This document shows positions 44,450 to 53,280 of a stretch of 64,000 nt of DNA, piece after piece. Every line of letters begins with the position of its first letter. Positions within the stretch are counted from its first letter, which is position 1. Both the position numbers and the translations under genes were made by a program. The notes under the pieces are model-generated. The model was not told the DNA's origin, ran no database searches, and saw only the letters and a program-made list of their open reading frames with translations. The stretch is from positions 62,001 to 126,000 of the forward strand of contig NZ_CDBR01000053.1 in the NCBI RefSeq assembly GCF_000819685.1. The letters are read 5' to 3'. This DNA comes from Aeromonas allosaccharophila. Its GTDB lineage: Bacteria > Pseudomonadota > Gammaproteobacteria > Enterobacterales > Aeromonadaceae.

Positions 44450-47113
44450 ATGAACTTGAAACATTCTCTGTTAGCCATTGCCATGTCTACCGTTTTTGCC
44501 GGCCCTGCGCTGGCAGCCGATGCCGCCAAGCAGGCCGTGGTCGACTCCCTCGCCAGTAACCTGGTGGTCAAGTATGAAGTGGTCACCAACGACGGTGCCG
44601 GTGCCGGCCTCGATTGCCAGGCGCTCGGTTCCGAGTGGGCGAGCTGCGGCGTTGCCAAGCTGCACCTGACCAACACCGGTGCTGACGTGACCTCCAAAGA
44701 CTGGAGCATCTACGTCTCCTCCATCCGTCGTATCCAGCGTGTGGATAACGACCAGTTCACCATCACTCACCTGACCGGCGATCTTTATCGTTTGACGCCA
44801 ACCGAGAAGTTCCAGGGCTTTGCCAAGGATGCCACGGTCGAAGTGCCGCTGGTGGTGGAATATTGGGTACTGTTCGAATCCGACATCATGCCGAACTGGT
44901 ATGTCGCCAGCGAAGGTGCCGAGCCGAAAGTGCTGGCCAGCATGAGCAACATCGATGATGCCAGCACCTACGAGAAGCCGATGCCAGCCGATGGCTGGAA
45001 GCGCACCAAGGATGACAAGAACATCCTGATGAACAGCGAAACCCGTTTCGCGGCCAACCAGACCAGCGCGCTGCTGCCTGCTGGCAAGATTGAAAACCAG
45101 ATCCTGCCAACCCCACTCAAGCAAGTGGTCAAGGCTGGCCCGCAGGTTGACTTCTCTACCATCAAACTCAATGCCCTGGACTTGCCGAGCGATCGCGCCG
45201 AGGCCCTGAAGGCTCAACTGACCAAGCTGGGTGTTACCCTCTCCGACACCGGCTACCCAGTGACCATCAAGCTCGGCAGCAAGCTCAAGCAGGCTGAAGG
45301 CTATGACATGACCATCGGTCAGAAAGGCACCGTGATCCAGGGTCGCGACATCGACGGGGCATTCTGGGGGGCGCAATCCCTGATCTCCCTGCTGGGTGTT
45401 GATGACAAGCTGGTGAGCCCGATGACCGTCGAGGATGCGCCGCGCTTTGAATACCGTGGCATGCAGACCGACGTGGCCCGTCATTTCCGCAGCCTGGATA
45501 CCATGAAGACGCTGGTTGACCAGATGTCTGCGACCAAGCTCAACGTGCTGCACCTTGGCCTGACCAACGATGAAGGCTGGCGTCTGGAGATCCCGGGTCT
45601 GCCGGAATTGACCCAGGTCGGTAGCCAGCGTTGCCACGACGAGTCCGAAACCAAGTGCCTGATGCCGCAACTGGGTTCCGGCCCGACCAGCGACAACCAG
45701 GGTTCCGGTTTCTACAGCAAGTCTGACTACGTGGATCTGGTGCGTTATGCCAAGGCCCGCGGTGTGACCGTGGTGCCAGAGATCAACATGCCGGCCCACG
45801 CCCGTGCTGCCGTGGTCTCCATGGAAGCGCGCTACAAGCGTCTGATGGCGGAAGGCAAAGAAGCGGAAGCCAACCAGTTCCGTCTGACTGACCCGGCGGA
45901 TACCTCCAACGTCACCTCGGTCCAGTTCTACGACAAGATGTCCTTCATCAACCCTTGCCAGCCGGGTGCTGCCACCTTCGTGGCCAAGGTAATGGATGAA
46001 GTTGCCCAGATGCACCAGGCCGCCGGCCAGCCGCTGACCGCATGGCACTACGGTGGTGATGAAGCGAAGAACATCATGCAGGGCGGTGGCTATCAGGATC
46101 CGGCCGTCACCAAGAAAGAAGAGCTGGTCGCCTGGAAAGGCAACGTCGACTCCAGCAAGCAGGACAAGCCGTTTGGCAAGTCCCCGATGTGCCAGAAGAT
46201 GATCGACGATGGCAAGATCAAGGAAGTGGGCGAGCTGCCGGTTTACTTCGCCAAGGAAGTGGGCCAGATGGTCAAAGACCGTGGCTTCTCTACCCTGCAG
46301 GCGTGGGAAGATGGCCTGAAGTACGCCAGCGGTGCCAAAGACTTCGCCACCGACAACACCCGTGTCAACTTCTGGGAAACCCTCTACTGGGGTGGCTTCA
46401 ACGAAGCGATGAAGTGGGCGCACAAGGGTTACGAAGTGGTGCTGTCCAACCCGGATTACCTCTACTTCGACTTCCCGAACGAAGTACATCCGGCTGAGCG
46501 TGGCTACTACTGGGCAACCCGTTTCAACGACACTCGCAAGGTGTTCGCCTTCGCCCCGGAAAACCTGCCGCAGAACGCCGAGACCTCGGTTGACCGCGAC
46601 GGCAACGCCTTCGTGGCCAAGGGTGACCAGGATCCGGTCAAGTTCAAGGGGATCTCCGGTCAGCAGTGGAGTGAAACCGTGCGTACCGATGCTCAGTACG
46701 AGTACATGGTCTACCCGCGTATTTTCTCCGTGGCCGAGCGTGCCTGGCACAAAGGCGGCTTCGAGCTGGATTACGTGAAGAACCGCGAGTTCTCCGGCGA
46801 GACCAAGCATGTCAACAAGGCCACCCTCAACAAAGAGTGGAACCAGTTTGCCAACGTCCTGGGTCAGCGCGTGCTGCCGAAACTGGATCAGGCCGGTGTT
46901 GAATACCGCCTCTCCGTACCGGGTGCCAAAGTGGTGAACGGTGTGTTGGAAGCGAACGTGGACCTGCCGGGTCTGCCCATCCAGTACAGCCTGGACGGCA
47001 GCAACTGGAGTGCCTATGACGCCGCGGCCAAGCCGAGCGTGAATGGCAAGGTCTACCTGCGTACCACCAGCTTCGATGGCAAGCGCACCAGCCGCGTCAC
47101 CGAACTGAACTGA
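44450..47113 (+). CDS. chb: Beta-N-acetylhexosaminidase (chitobiase), GH20
   Basis: 887 residues, near Serratia chitobiase (885). Signal peptide MNLKHSLLAIAMSTVFAGPALA (cut into two parts: charged MNLKH, then a hydrophobic core ending ALA). Domains in order: carbohydrate-binding CHB_HEX, GH20b, the catalytic TIM barrel with the Asp-Glu pair D537-E538 in HYGGDEAKN, and a C-terminal immunoglobulin-like domain ending at the chain end. It splits chitobiose to GlcNAc, feeding nagE. ATG at 44450 is preferred over the in-frame one at 44435 because it gives a normal signal peptide. It lies 120 bases behind nagE. Confidence 0.93.
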   Translation: MNLKHSLLAIAMSTVFAGPALAADAAKQAVVDSLASNLVVKYEVVTNDGAGAGLDCQALGSEWASCGVAKLHLTNTGADVTSKDWSIYVSSIRRIQRVDNDQFTITHLTGDLYRLTPTEKFQGFAKDATVEVPLVVEYWVLFESDIMPNWYVASEGAEPKVLASMSNIDDASTYEKPMPADGWKRTKDDKNILMNSETRFAANQTSALLPAGKIENQILPTPLKQVVKAGPQVDFSTIKLNALDLPSDRAEALKAQLTKLGVTLSDTGYPVTIKLGSKLKQAEGYDMTIGQKGTVIQGRDIDGAFWGAQSLISLLGVDDKLVSPMTVEDAPRFEYRGMQTDVARHFRSLDTMKTLVDQMSATKLNVLHLGLTNDEGWRLEIPGLPELTQVGSQRCHDESETKCLMPQLGSGPTSDNQGSGFYSKSDYVDLVRYAKARGVTVVPEINMPAHARAAVVSMEARYKRLMAEGKEAEANQFRLTDPADTSNVTSVQFYDKMSFINPCQPGAATFVAKVMDEVAQMHQAAGQPLTAWHYGGDEAKNIMQGGGYQDPAVTKKEELVAWKGNVDSSKQDKPFGKSPMCQKMIDDGKIKEVGELPVYFAKEVGQMVKDRGFSTLQAWEDGLKYASGAKDFATDNTRVNFWETLYWGGFNEAMKWAHKGYEVVLSNPDYLYFDFPNEVHPAERGYYWATRFNDTRKVFAFAPENLPQNAETSVDRDGNAFVAKGDQDPVKFKGISGQQWSETVRTDAQYEYMVYPRIFSVAERAWHKGGFELDYVKNREFSGETKHVNKATLNKEWNQFANVLGQRVLPKLDQAGVEYRLSVPGAKVVNGVLEANVDLPGLPIQYSLDGSNWSAYDAAAKPSVNGKVYLRTTSFDGKRTSRVTELN

Positions 47114-47116
47114 TAG

Positions 47117-47199
47117 CAGTCAACCGTTAATGCAAGGTGGGTCGCAAGACCCGCCTTTCCCAAGGGCGATGGCGTATCGGGTTTGGGAAAGGTTGACTG
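47117..47199 (+). ncRNA. Candidate structured RNA element behind the chitobiase gene
   Basis: Three nested helices in 83 bases directly after the stop codon. The outer stem pairs CAGTCAACC (47117-47125) with GGTTGACTG (47191-47199). Inside, AAGGTGGGTC (47134-47143) and GACCCGCCTT (47148-47157) are capped by a GCAA tetraloop, with one G-T pair, and CCTTTCCCAA (47154-47163) pairs with TTGGGAAAGG (47183-47192), containing a small CGAT/ATCG hairpin. Shared bases at the junctions mean adjacent helices must yield a base or two to each other. A terminator follows 54 bases later. It may be a 3' mRNA element, a processed RNA, or a leader ahead of glnS; the perfect outer repeats could also be ends of a small palindromic element. 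Family not recognised. Confidence 0.45.
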
Positions 47200-47252
47200 T
47201 GCGTGTGAGCCTTTGTTGTGTGTAATTGTCTGTTTTGTTTTTCATCACTTTC

Positions 47253-47278
47253 AGCCCCGCCTTGTGCGGGGCTTTTTT
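47253..47278 (+). terminator. Intrinsic terminator of the chitobiase transcript
   Basis: AGCCCCGC (47253-47260) and GCGGGGCT (47266-47273) around CTTGT, then T6. Confidence 0.92.
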
Positions 47279-47362
47279 ATCCATTTGCTGCGCAATGTGC
47301 CAACCCTGCCCGTTTTTAGTGGCGCAATGGCCGGGAAATGGCCCGGAAGTGCCAAATTCAGG

Positions 47363-47391
47363 TTGAGGCAGCGCCCGTAATGAGGGATCAT
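47363..47391 (+). promoter_or_regulatory. Candidate glnS promoter
   Basis: TTGAGG (47363-47368), N17, GATCAT (47386-47391), four matches to each hexamer. The leader would be about 70 bases. Confidence 0.45.
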
Positions 47392-47467
47392 ACCCGGCTT
47401 GACGGCGGGGGGATGTAGGGTGCCAGCCGGCACAACTTCCGCCAGTGACGCTTTTTTGAGGTGAGCC

Positions 47468-49129
47468 ATGAGTCAGGCGAACAGCCCAACTAACTTTATT
47501 CGTCAGATCATTGATGAAGATCTGGCCAGCGGTAAGCACAGCAGCGTGCATACCCGTTTTCCGCCCGAGCCGAACGGTTATCTCCATATCGGCCACGCCA
47601 AGTCCATCTGCCTGAACTTCGGCATCGCTCGTGACTATCAGGGCCAGTGCAACCTGCGTTTCGATGACACCAACCCGGCGAAGGAAGACATCGAGTTCGT
47701 AGAGTCCATCAAGCAGGACGTACAGTGGCTCGGCTTCCAGTGGAGCGGCGAGATCTGCTACTCCTCCGACTATTTCGACAAGCTGCACGGCTACGCCATC
47801 GAGCTGATTGAAAAGGGTCTGGCCTATGTGGACGAGCTCTCTCCCGAGCAGATGCGCGAGTACCGTGGCACCCTGACTGAAGCCGGCAAGAACAGCCCGT
47901 TCCGTGATCGCAGCGTGGAAGAGAACCTGGCGCTGTTTGCCAAGATGAAGAATGGCGAGTTTGCCGAAGGCACCGCCTGCCTGCGCGCCAAGATCGACAT
48001 GGCATCTCCCTTCATGGTGATGCGTGATCCGGTTATCTACCGCATCAAGTTTGCCCACCACCACCAGACCGGTGACAAGTGGTGCATCTACCCGATGTAT
48101 GACTTCACCCACTGTATCTCGGACGCGCTGGAAGGGATCACCCACTCCATCTGTACCTTGGAGTTCCAGGACAACCGTCGTCTGTACGACTGGGTGCTGG
48201 ACAACATCACCATCGACTGCCACCCCCGTCAGTACGAGTTCTCTCGTCTGAACCTCGAATACACCGTCATGTCCAAGCGCAAGCTGAACCTGCTGGTGAC
48301 CGAGAAGCACGTCGATGGTTGGGATGACCCGCGCATGCTGACCGTCTCCGGTCTGCGTCGTCGAGGTTACACTCCGGCCTCCATCCGCGAGTTCTGCAAG
48401 CGCATCGGCGTGACCAAGCAGGACAACATCGTCGAGATGAGCATGCTGGAAGCCTGCATCCGCGAAGACCTCAACGAGCATGCCCCGCGCGCCATGGCCG
48501 TGCTGCATCCGGTGAAAGTGGTTATCGAGAATCTGGCTGCCGATGAAGTGCTGACTGCCCCGGCCCACCCGAGCAATGCCGAGATGGGTACCCGCGAGCT
48601 GAACTTCACCCGCGAGATCTTCATCGACGAAGCGGACTTCAAAGAAGAGGCGAACAAGCAGTTCAAGCGTCTGGTGCTGGGCAAGGAAGTGCGCCTGCGC
48701 AATGCCTATGTGATCAAGGCCGAGCGCATCGAGAAAGATGCCGATGGCAAGGTCACCTGCATCTACTGCTCCTACGATCCCGAGACTCTGGGCAAGGATC
48801 CGGCCGATGGCCGCAAGGTGAAAGGGGTGATCCACTGGGTCAGCGCCACTCACTCCCTGCCGGCTGAAGTGCGTCTCTACGATCGTCTGTTCAAGGTCCC
48901 GAACCCGGGCGCCGAGGATGACTTCGAAGCCGCGCTGAACCCGGATTCACTGGTGATCATCGAGGGTGCCCGTGTCGAGGCTTCCCTGAAGAGCGCCCAG
49001 CCGGAGCAGGCTTACCAGTTCGAGCGTGAAGGCTACTTCTGCGCCGACAACAAGCTCTCCAGCCCGGAGCATCTGGTGTTCAACCGCACCGTTGCCCTGC
49101 GCGACTCCTGGGGCAAAGTCGAAGGCTAA
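47468..49129 (+). CDS. glnS: Glutaminyl-tRNA synthetase
   Basis: 553 residues (E. coli: 554). Class I signatures: HIGH-type [20 protein letters not shown] near residue 35 and the KMSKS counterpart [11 protein letters not shown] near 268. [10 protein letters not shown] and the C-terminal anticodon-binding barrels (RDSWGKVEG end) agree with GlnRS. It attaches glutamine to tRNA-Gln. GAGGTGAGCC precedes the ATG. Monocistronic. Confidence 0.97.
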   Translation: MSQANSPTNFIRQIIDEDLASGKHSSVHTRFPPEPNGYLHIGHAKSICLNFGIARDYQGQCNLRFDDTNPAKEDIEFVESIKQDVQWLGFQWSGEICYSSDYFDKLHGYAIELIEKGLAYVDELSPEQMREYRGTLTEAGKNSPFRDRSVEENLALFAKMKNGEFAEGTACLRAKIDMASPFMVMRDPVIYRIKFAHHHQTGDKWCIYPMYDFTHCISDALEGITHSICTLEFQDNRRLYDWVLDNITIDCHPRQYEFSRLNLEYTVMSKRKLNLLVTEKHVDGWDDPRMLTVSGLRRRGYTPASIREFCKRIGVTKQDNIVEMSMLEACIREDLNEHAPRAMAVLHPVKVVIENLAADEVLTAPAHPSNAEMGTRELNFTREIFIDEADFKEEANKQFKRLVLGKEVRLRNAYVIKAERIEKDADGKVTCIYCSYDPETLGKDPADGRKVKGVIHWVSATHSLPAEVRLYDRLFKVPNPGAEDDFEAALNPDSLVIIEGARVEASLKSAQPEQAYQFEREGYFCADNKLSSPEHLVFNRTVALRDSWGKVEG

Positions 49130-49171
49130 ACCTGTAGGGCAGGGGAGACCCTGCCCTGTGCGATGCCACGG

Positions 49172-49207
49172 CCTGCGCCGGACAATAAACCTGCGCCGGA
49201 CAATAAA
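49172..49207 (+). repeat. 18-bp perfect tandem repeat
   Basis: CCTGCGCCGGACAATAAA occurs twice in a row (49172-49189, 49190-49207). The second copy supplies the left arm base of the terminator that follows. Confidence 0.85.
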
Positions 49208-49240
49208 AAAGCCAGCTGATGCTGGCTTTTTTATTGTCCG
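49197..49240. terminator. Bidirectional terminator between glnS and fur
   Basis: A 20-bp perfect stem: CGGACAAT...GCCAGC (49197-49216), TGAT, GCTGGC...ATTGTCCG (49221-49240), with A6 and T6 tracts in the arms. Confidence 0.93.
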
Positions 49241-49262
49241 TTATCTGCAAGTCGCGGGCGAC

Positions 49263-49691
49263 TTATTCGTCGTGCTTGCACTCACCGGTAGCACAGTGAC
49301 CGTAGAGGTAGAGGCTGTGGTTGGTGAGACGGATATTGAATTTCTTGGCGATCTCGCGCTGACGCTGTTCGATCACTTCGTCGGAGAACTCGATCACCTT
49401 GCCGCAGTCGAGGCAAACCAGGTGGTCGTGGTGCTCCTGAGTGGCCAGCTCGAATACCGACTTGCCACCTTCGAAGTGGTGACGGGTAACGATACCGGCA
49501 TCATCAAACTGGTTGAGAACGCGATAGACGGTAGCGAGACCAATCTCTTCACCCAGGTCGATCAGTCGTTTATAGAGATCTTCGGCGCTGGTGTGCTGGC
49601 AATCCGGCTGTTGCAGGATTTCCAGGATTTTGACCCGGGGCAGGGTGATCTTGAGCCCGGCCTTTTTTAACGCTTGGTTGTTGTCTGCCAT
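49263..49691 (-). CDS. fur: Ferric uptake regulator Fur
   Basis: 142 residues. Winged helix with LKKAGLKITLPRVKILEILQ and EEIGLATVYRVLNQFDDAGIV. The metal sites include HHFEGGKSVFEL, EHHDHLVCLDCGKVIEF (CxxC) and the C-terminal GHCATGECKHDE, with a second CxxxxC pair. It represses iron uptake genes when Fe(II)-loaded. In E. coli it follows fldA directly; here a plus-strand DUF4442 gene separates them. A TATAAT lies at 49781-49776 on the minus strand, about 85 bases before the ATG. Confidence 0.97.
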   Translation of the reverse strand: MADNNQALKKAGLKITLPRVKILEILQQPDCQHTSAEDLYKRLIDLGEEIGLATVYRVLNQFDDAGIVTRHHFEGGKSVFELATQEHHDHLVCLDCGKVIEFSDEVIEQRQREIAKKFNIRLTNHSLYLYGHCATGECKHDE

Positions 49692-49775
49692 ATTCTACTT
49701 ATTCGCATTCTCGAAGGTGGGGTTATTCTGATGGACTGCCGCAGGAATGGCAACCTTGAACTCGCTTGGCCTGTC

Positions 49776-49781
49776 ATTATA
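49776..49781 (-). promoter_or_regulatory. Candidate -10 box of fur
   Basis: TATAAT on the minus strand; the -35 region is poor and no convincing Fur box was seen next to it. Confidence 0.4.
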
Positions 49782-49873
49782 GGTCGTAGCCTCCCTAAAA
49801 ATAAACCCAGTAATTCAAGGGGTTTAGTCCTAAATGGCCGATTGGATTGAAATAATCAATCGTGTCGTCCGAC

Positions 49874-49901
49874 TTGCCGGCATGGCAGATGTTGATAAGA
49901 T
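49874..49901 (+). promoter_or_regulatory. Candidate promoter of the DUF4442 gene
   Basis: TTGCCG (49874-49879), N16, TAAGAT (49896-49901), starting transcription about 25 bases before the ATG. Confidence 0.5.
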
Positions 49902-49933
49902 GTAACTTTCATATTTCTGGTCGGATGAGATCC

Positions 49934-50407
49934 ATGGATTGGCTTTTTGACAATGCGGCCTGGGTGCGTCGCGCACTCAACGCCTGGCCCCCCTTCTGGG
50001 GCGCCGGTATCAAGATAGAAACCCTGAGCGATGACTTTCGCTACTGCCGGGTCACCCTGAAATCCCGCTGGTGGAACAAGAACGCCAACCGCACCCAGTT
50101 TGGCGGCAGCATGTTTGCCATGACGGATCCCATTTATCCGCTGATGCTGATGGGCTACTTCAAGAACCGCTATTACGTCTGGGACAAGGCGGGCAGCATC
50201 AACTACATCAAGCCGGGCAAGGGCAAGCTGGTGGCCGAGTTTAACCTGACCGAGGGCAAGTTGGCCGATATCGTGGCGGCGACCGAGGGGGGCAACAAGC
50301 ACTTCCCCGAATTCGAGGTCACGGTACAGGACAAGAGCGGCGAACTGGTGGCACAGGTCAGGCGCACCCTCTATGTGCGTGCCAAACCGGAGCACAGGGG
50401 TGAATAA
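49934..50407 (+). CDS. DUF4442 hot-dog-fold protein, possible thioesterase
   Basis: 157 residues. WPPFWGAGIKIETLSDDFRY, NRTQFGGSMFAMTDPIYPLM and an alternating beta C-terminus fit the DUF4442/YiiD C-terminal hot-dog family of acyl-CoA thioesterase-like proteins. The usual catalytic acid of the GGxxxxxxD type is present in GGSMFAMTD. Substrate unknown. ATG at 49934 is used, with GATGAGA just upstream; the in-frame ATG at 49925 is possible. It is oriented against fldA and divergent from fur, interrupting the E. coli-like fur-fldA order. Confidence 0.8.
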   Translation: MDWLFDNAAWVRRALNAWPPFWGAGIKIETLSDDFRYCRVTLKSRWWNKNANRTQFGGSMFAMTDPIYPLMLMGYFKNRYYVWDKAGSINYIKPGKGKLVAEFNLTEGKLADIVAATEGGNKHFPEFEVTVQDKSGELVAQVRRTLYVRAKPEHRGE

Positions 50408-50444
50408 CAGGGGCGAATAAAGTCAGGCATCGCCACTTGCAGAT

Positions 50445-50475
50445 ACAACAAGGGCCCCGCCGGGGCCCTTGTTGT
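50445..50475. terminator. Bidirectional hairpin between the DUF4442 gene and fldA
   Basis: ACAACAAGGGCCCCG (50445-50459) and CGGGGCCCTTGTTGT (50461-50475), nearly closed with a one-base centre, so the tip bases must open. No long T tract. Confidence 0.7.
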
Positions 50476-50497
50476 CAGAGGTATGAGGGGAAGCGGA

Positions 50498-51022
50498 TTA
50501 CTCCAGCTCGCCCAGGCACATCTCTTCGTGCAGCTGCTTGCACCAGCCCTTGACGCGCTCTGCGGTCAGCTCCGGCTGGCGATCTTCATCGATACCCAGA
50601 CCGACAAAGTGCTTGTCATCGACCAGCGCCTTGGAGGCTTCAAACTCGTAGCCGGCAGTCGGCCAGTGACCGATGATGATGGCGCCTTTGGCTTCGACGA
50701 TGTCACGCAGGGTGCCCATGGCGTCGAGGAAGTACTCGGAGTAGTCTTCCTGATCTCCGCAACCGAAGATGGCGACCAGCTTGTTGGTGAAGTCGATTTC
50801 GCCCAGATCAGGGAAAAAGTCGTCCCAGTCGGCCTGGGCTTCGCCATAGTACCAAGTCGGGATGCCGAACATCAGCAGGTCAAAGCTCTCGATGTCGGCC
50901 TTGCTGCTCTTGGCGATGTCGCGGACTTCAATCAGGTTTTTGCCCAGCTCTTTCTGGATCATCTTGGCGACAGCTTCGGTGTTACCGGTATCGCTGCCAA
51001 AAAACAGACCTACACTTGCCAT
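50498..51022 (-). CDS. fldA: Flavodoxin 1
   Basis: 174 residues (E. coli: 176). FMN phosphate loop FFGSDTGNTEAVAK at 7-20, aromatic ring contacts in PTWYYGEAQADWDDF and GCGDQEDYSEYF, and the family's long-chain insert. It carries one electron at low potential to enzymes including BioB and, in reverse, takes electrons from pyruvate oxidoreductase (NifJ), both encoded in this window. It is followed 39 bases upstream by ybfE, as in E. coli. Confidence 0.97.
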   Translation of the reverse strand: MASVGLFFGSDTGNTEAVAKMIQKELGKNLIEVRDIAKSSKADIESFDLLMFGIPTWYYGEAQADWDDFFPDLGEIDFTNKLVAIFGCGDQEDYSEYFLDAMGTLRDIVEAKGAIIIGHWPTAGYEFEASKALVDDKHFVGLGIDEDRQPELTAERVKGWCKQLHEEMCLGELE

Positions 51023-51061
51023 AGTGTTTAGTTACCCGTATTTGGTGTTAATGCTCAACGC

Positions 51062-51358
51062 TCAGACTGCAATGTCCACCGCAAAGGCGGACTCAATCTG
51101 TTGTTTCAGAATAGATTGGATCAGCTCGGCTCGGCTGATGTTCTGTTGTAACGCAAGTTGGTTCAGGCGCTCCAGCAACTCGGCCTCCACCTTTAACTCT
51201 ACCCGCTTCAGCCCATTTTCCCGATCGCGCTTAAGCTGGTTACGCTTGTTGATCTTGAGCTGGGTCTCGCGGGGGAGTGGATTGGTCTTTGGCCTGCCGG
51301 GGCGCTTCTCATTTGCGAACAGATCCAGTGTTGTTCGATCAGTTTGCTGTTTGGCCAT
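51062..51358 (-). CDS. ybfE: YbfE, ribbon-helix-helix-like protein
   Basis: 98 residues (E. coli YbfE: 97). The start MAKQQTDRTTLDLFANEKRP and the stretch GRPKTNPLPRETQLKINKRN are almost identical to the enterobacterial protein. The C-terminal half, VELKVEAELLERLNQLALQQ then NISRAELIQSILKQQ, has a CopG-like ribbon-helix-helix pattern, so DNA binding is likely. In E. coli it is annotated as LexA-regulated, but no LexA box was found here. Basic, cytoplasmic. It lies between DUF2788 and fldA. Confidence 0.93.
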   Translation of the reverse strand: MAKQQTDRTTLDLFANEKRPGRPKTNPLPRETQLKINKRNQLKRDRENGLKRVELKVEAELLERLNQLALQQNISRAELIQSILKQQIESAFAVDIAV

Positions 51359-51378
51359 ACATCACAGATGAAAATAAG

Positions 51379-51600
51379 TTAGCCGAGTCCTGAGCCTTCC
51401 CAGCCCAGTTCGATCAGCCCCTTGGCGACAAAACCCGCACAACCCAGAAACAGTACCAACCAGACGATAAAACGGCCGAAACGGGGCACATTGCCGCGTT
51501 TGAGCACGTCATGAATGGCAAGACCAATCAAGATGAAAATCGCCAGAAAAAATAATTTCAGGCCCAAACTTTCGATCAGGTCGATATGTTCACTTAGCAT
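51379..51600 (-). CDS. DUF2788 small membrane protein
   Basis: 73 residues with two membrane segments (about 14-31 and 43-63) and a GNVPRFGRF connecting loop; matches DUF2788. Function unknown. It sits between ybfF and ybfE on the same strand, an insertion relative to E. coli but typical of Aeromonas and Vibrio relatives. GGAGTGTGCGCAATCC leads the ATG. Confidence 0.85.
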   Translation of the reverse strand: MLSEHIDLIESLGLKLFFLAIFILIGLAIHDVLKRGNVPRFGRFIVWLVLFLGCAGFVAKGLIELGWEGSGLG

Positions 51601-51655
51601 GGATTGCGCACACTCCTTATGACGGGCGCACTATATCACAAAGGATTTGAAACTG

Positions 51656-52438
51656 TTAACCGCCTGTCGACAGGAAATCCACAACCAATTTGTTGAACAG
51701 AGCCGGTTTTTCCGCATGCAGCCAGTGGCCGGTACCCGCGATGACACGCACCTTTGCCGCCGGGAATTGGGCCAGTGCCGCCTCGCTGTATTGCGGCTGC
51801 ATATAGTCAGAATCCCCCCCCTTGATAAAGAGCACCGGCCCCTCGAAGCGGCGATCATCCTCTGGCCAGCCCATGATGTCGGCGTAGTTTTGCTCAAGCG
51901 CCGGCACATTGAAGCGCCAACCCCAGCCATGCTCGCCTCTGGCGAAGGATTTGAGCAGGAACTGGCGTACCCCGGCGATCTCGATATGTTCGGCCAACAT
52001 GGCTTCCGCTTCGCTGCGGCTTTGCGGCGGCGTGTGCAGTGTGGCGTTGAGTCCGGCGAACACATTCTGGTGGCGGGAGTGGGGATAGGCGACCGGTGCC
52101 ATATCGGCGACGACTAGACGGCTTACACGTGCTGGCGCCAGCTTGGCGACCTGCATCGCCACTTTGCCCCCCATCGAGTGGCCAATCAGGGTGGCGTCGG
52201 CAATATTCAGCCGATCCATCAGGGTCAGAATATCGGCCGCCTGCGCCGGATAGCTCATCTCGCTGCCATGAAAGGAGGCGCCGTGGTTACGCAGATCGAC
52301 GCTGATAACCCGGTATTGCTCGCAGAGAGCACGGGCCAGCAGGCCGAGGTTATCGAGGCTGCCAAACAGGCCGTGGATCAGAATGACCGCCGGGCCCTGA
52401 CCCTGCTCCTTGAAGTTCAATATGCTGTTTTGTTGCAA
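51656..52438 (-). CDS. ybfF: Alpha/beta-hydrolase esterase YbfF
   Basis: 260 residues. LIHGLFGSLDNLGLLARAL with the oxyanion HG, nucleophile GHSMGGK, DMAPVAYP and catalytic His in GTGHWLHAEKP are YbfF hallmarks. It hydrolyses short acyl esters and thioesters in vitro. The open frame runs 30 codons further up to an ATG at 52528, but a TTG at 52438 has AAGGTG five bases before it and gives a length like E. coli's (254), so it is preferred. Confidence 0.9.
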   Translation of the reverse strand: MQQNSILNFKEQGQGPAVILIHGLFGSLDNLGLLARALCEQYRVISVDLRNHGASFHGSEMSYPAQAADILTLMDRLNIADATLIGHSMGGKVAMQVAKLAPARVSRLVVADMAPVAYPHSRHQNVFAGLNATLHTPPQSRSEAEAMLAEHIEIAGVRQFLLKSFARGEHGWGWRFNVPALEQNYADIMGWPEDDRRFEGPVLFIKGGDSDYMQPQYSEAALAQFPAAKVRVIAGTGHWLHAEKPALFNKLVVDFLSTGG

Positions 52439-52646
52439 AATGACACCTTGTCGGTCGTGGGTGCGTATCGCTGTTTTATTTAACGCACTGGAAAGAAAAG
52501 GATTTCGTCCAACGGATAGGAAATTCATGTGGTTTTTTTTCTAAAAAATCCCGTCCGGATCGGCTATCAGTGCGGCTGATCACACACTTGGCCCGCTATT
52601 ATGCCGTATTCTCGATGAGATTCATGTACATCTGCCAGCCCCTTGC

Positions 52647-52675
52647 TTGGGCTGTCGGGTTTGCCTATGTATAAT
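52647..52675 (+). promoter_or_regulatory. seqA promoter
   Basis: TTGGGC (52647-52652), N17, perfect TATAAT (52670-52675). Transcription would start about 30 bases before the seqA ATG. Confidence 0.65.
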
Positions 52676-52712
52676 CGCCGCATCCGAATTTCGACGAGTC
52701 CAGCGCATCCCT

Positions 52713-53222
52713 ATGAAAACCATCGAGCTTGATGACGATCTCTACTTCTATATCGCCAGCCAGACCCGGCACATTGGTGAGAGTGCCTCCGATATCCTGC
52801 GCCGTCTGCTGGAACAGCCTGCTCACGAACGTGTGCCGGTTGCCGAGCCCGTTGCCGTCGTGCAGCCCAGTGCGGTAGCCACCCGGCAAGGGCTGCAAGC
52901 CCTGCTCGATTCCGGTGAGCTGCAAAAAGAAGAGAAGTCCATCAACCGCTTCATGCAGGTGCTCAGTACCCTCTACCGGGACGATCCGGTCGGGTTTACC
53001 CAGGCCACCGAAATCAAGGGACGCAAGCGCGTCTATTTCTCACGGGATCCCGAGGCTCTGCGTGCCAGTGGTAGCACCACCAAGCCCAAGCCGGTACCGG
53101 ACACCCCGTTCTGGGTGATCACCAACACCAACACCAGCCGCAAGCAGAATATGGTGGCCCAGCTGATGGCCAGCATGGGCTATGGCGAAGAGGTGATCGC
53201 GCAGGTGTGTGGCGCCATTTAA
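52713..53222 (+). CDS. seqA: Replication initiation negative modulator SeqA
   Basis: 169 residues. The oligomerisation start [20 protein letters not shown] is identical in type to E. coli SeqA. The C-terminal DNA-binding domain holds [13 protein letters not shown] and [20 protein letters not shown], which contact hemimethylated GATC. It sequesters newly replicated origins. The linker is shorter than in E. coli (181 residues). Short spacer of 58 bases to pgm, probably one operon. Confidence 0.95.
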   Translation: MKTIELDDDLYFYIASQTRHIGESASDILRRLLEQPAHERVPVAEPVAVVQPSAVATRQGLQALLDSGELQKEEKSINRFMQVLSTLYRDDPVGFTQATEIKGRKRVYFSRDPEALRASGSTTKPKPVPDTPFWVITNTNTSRKQNMVAQLMASMGYGEEVIAQVCGAI

Positions 53223-53280
53223 CGGTTTATCAAGACTCAGGCCTTGCCCGGCAAGGCCGCCATTACGCAAGGAAAACGCC

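Noticed and set aside
49839..49862. Fur box between fur and the DUF4442 gene
   Set aside because: The dyad CGATTG/CAATCG there does not fit the GATAAT repeats of a Fur box well enough to claim it.
51345..51375. LexA box at the ybfE start
   Set aside because: CTGT and ACAG are present but not at the required eight-base spacing.
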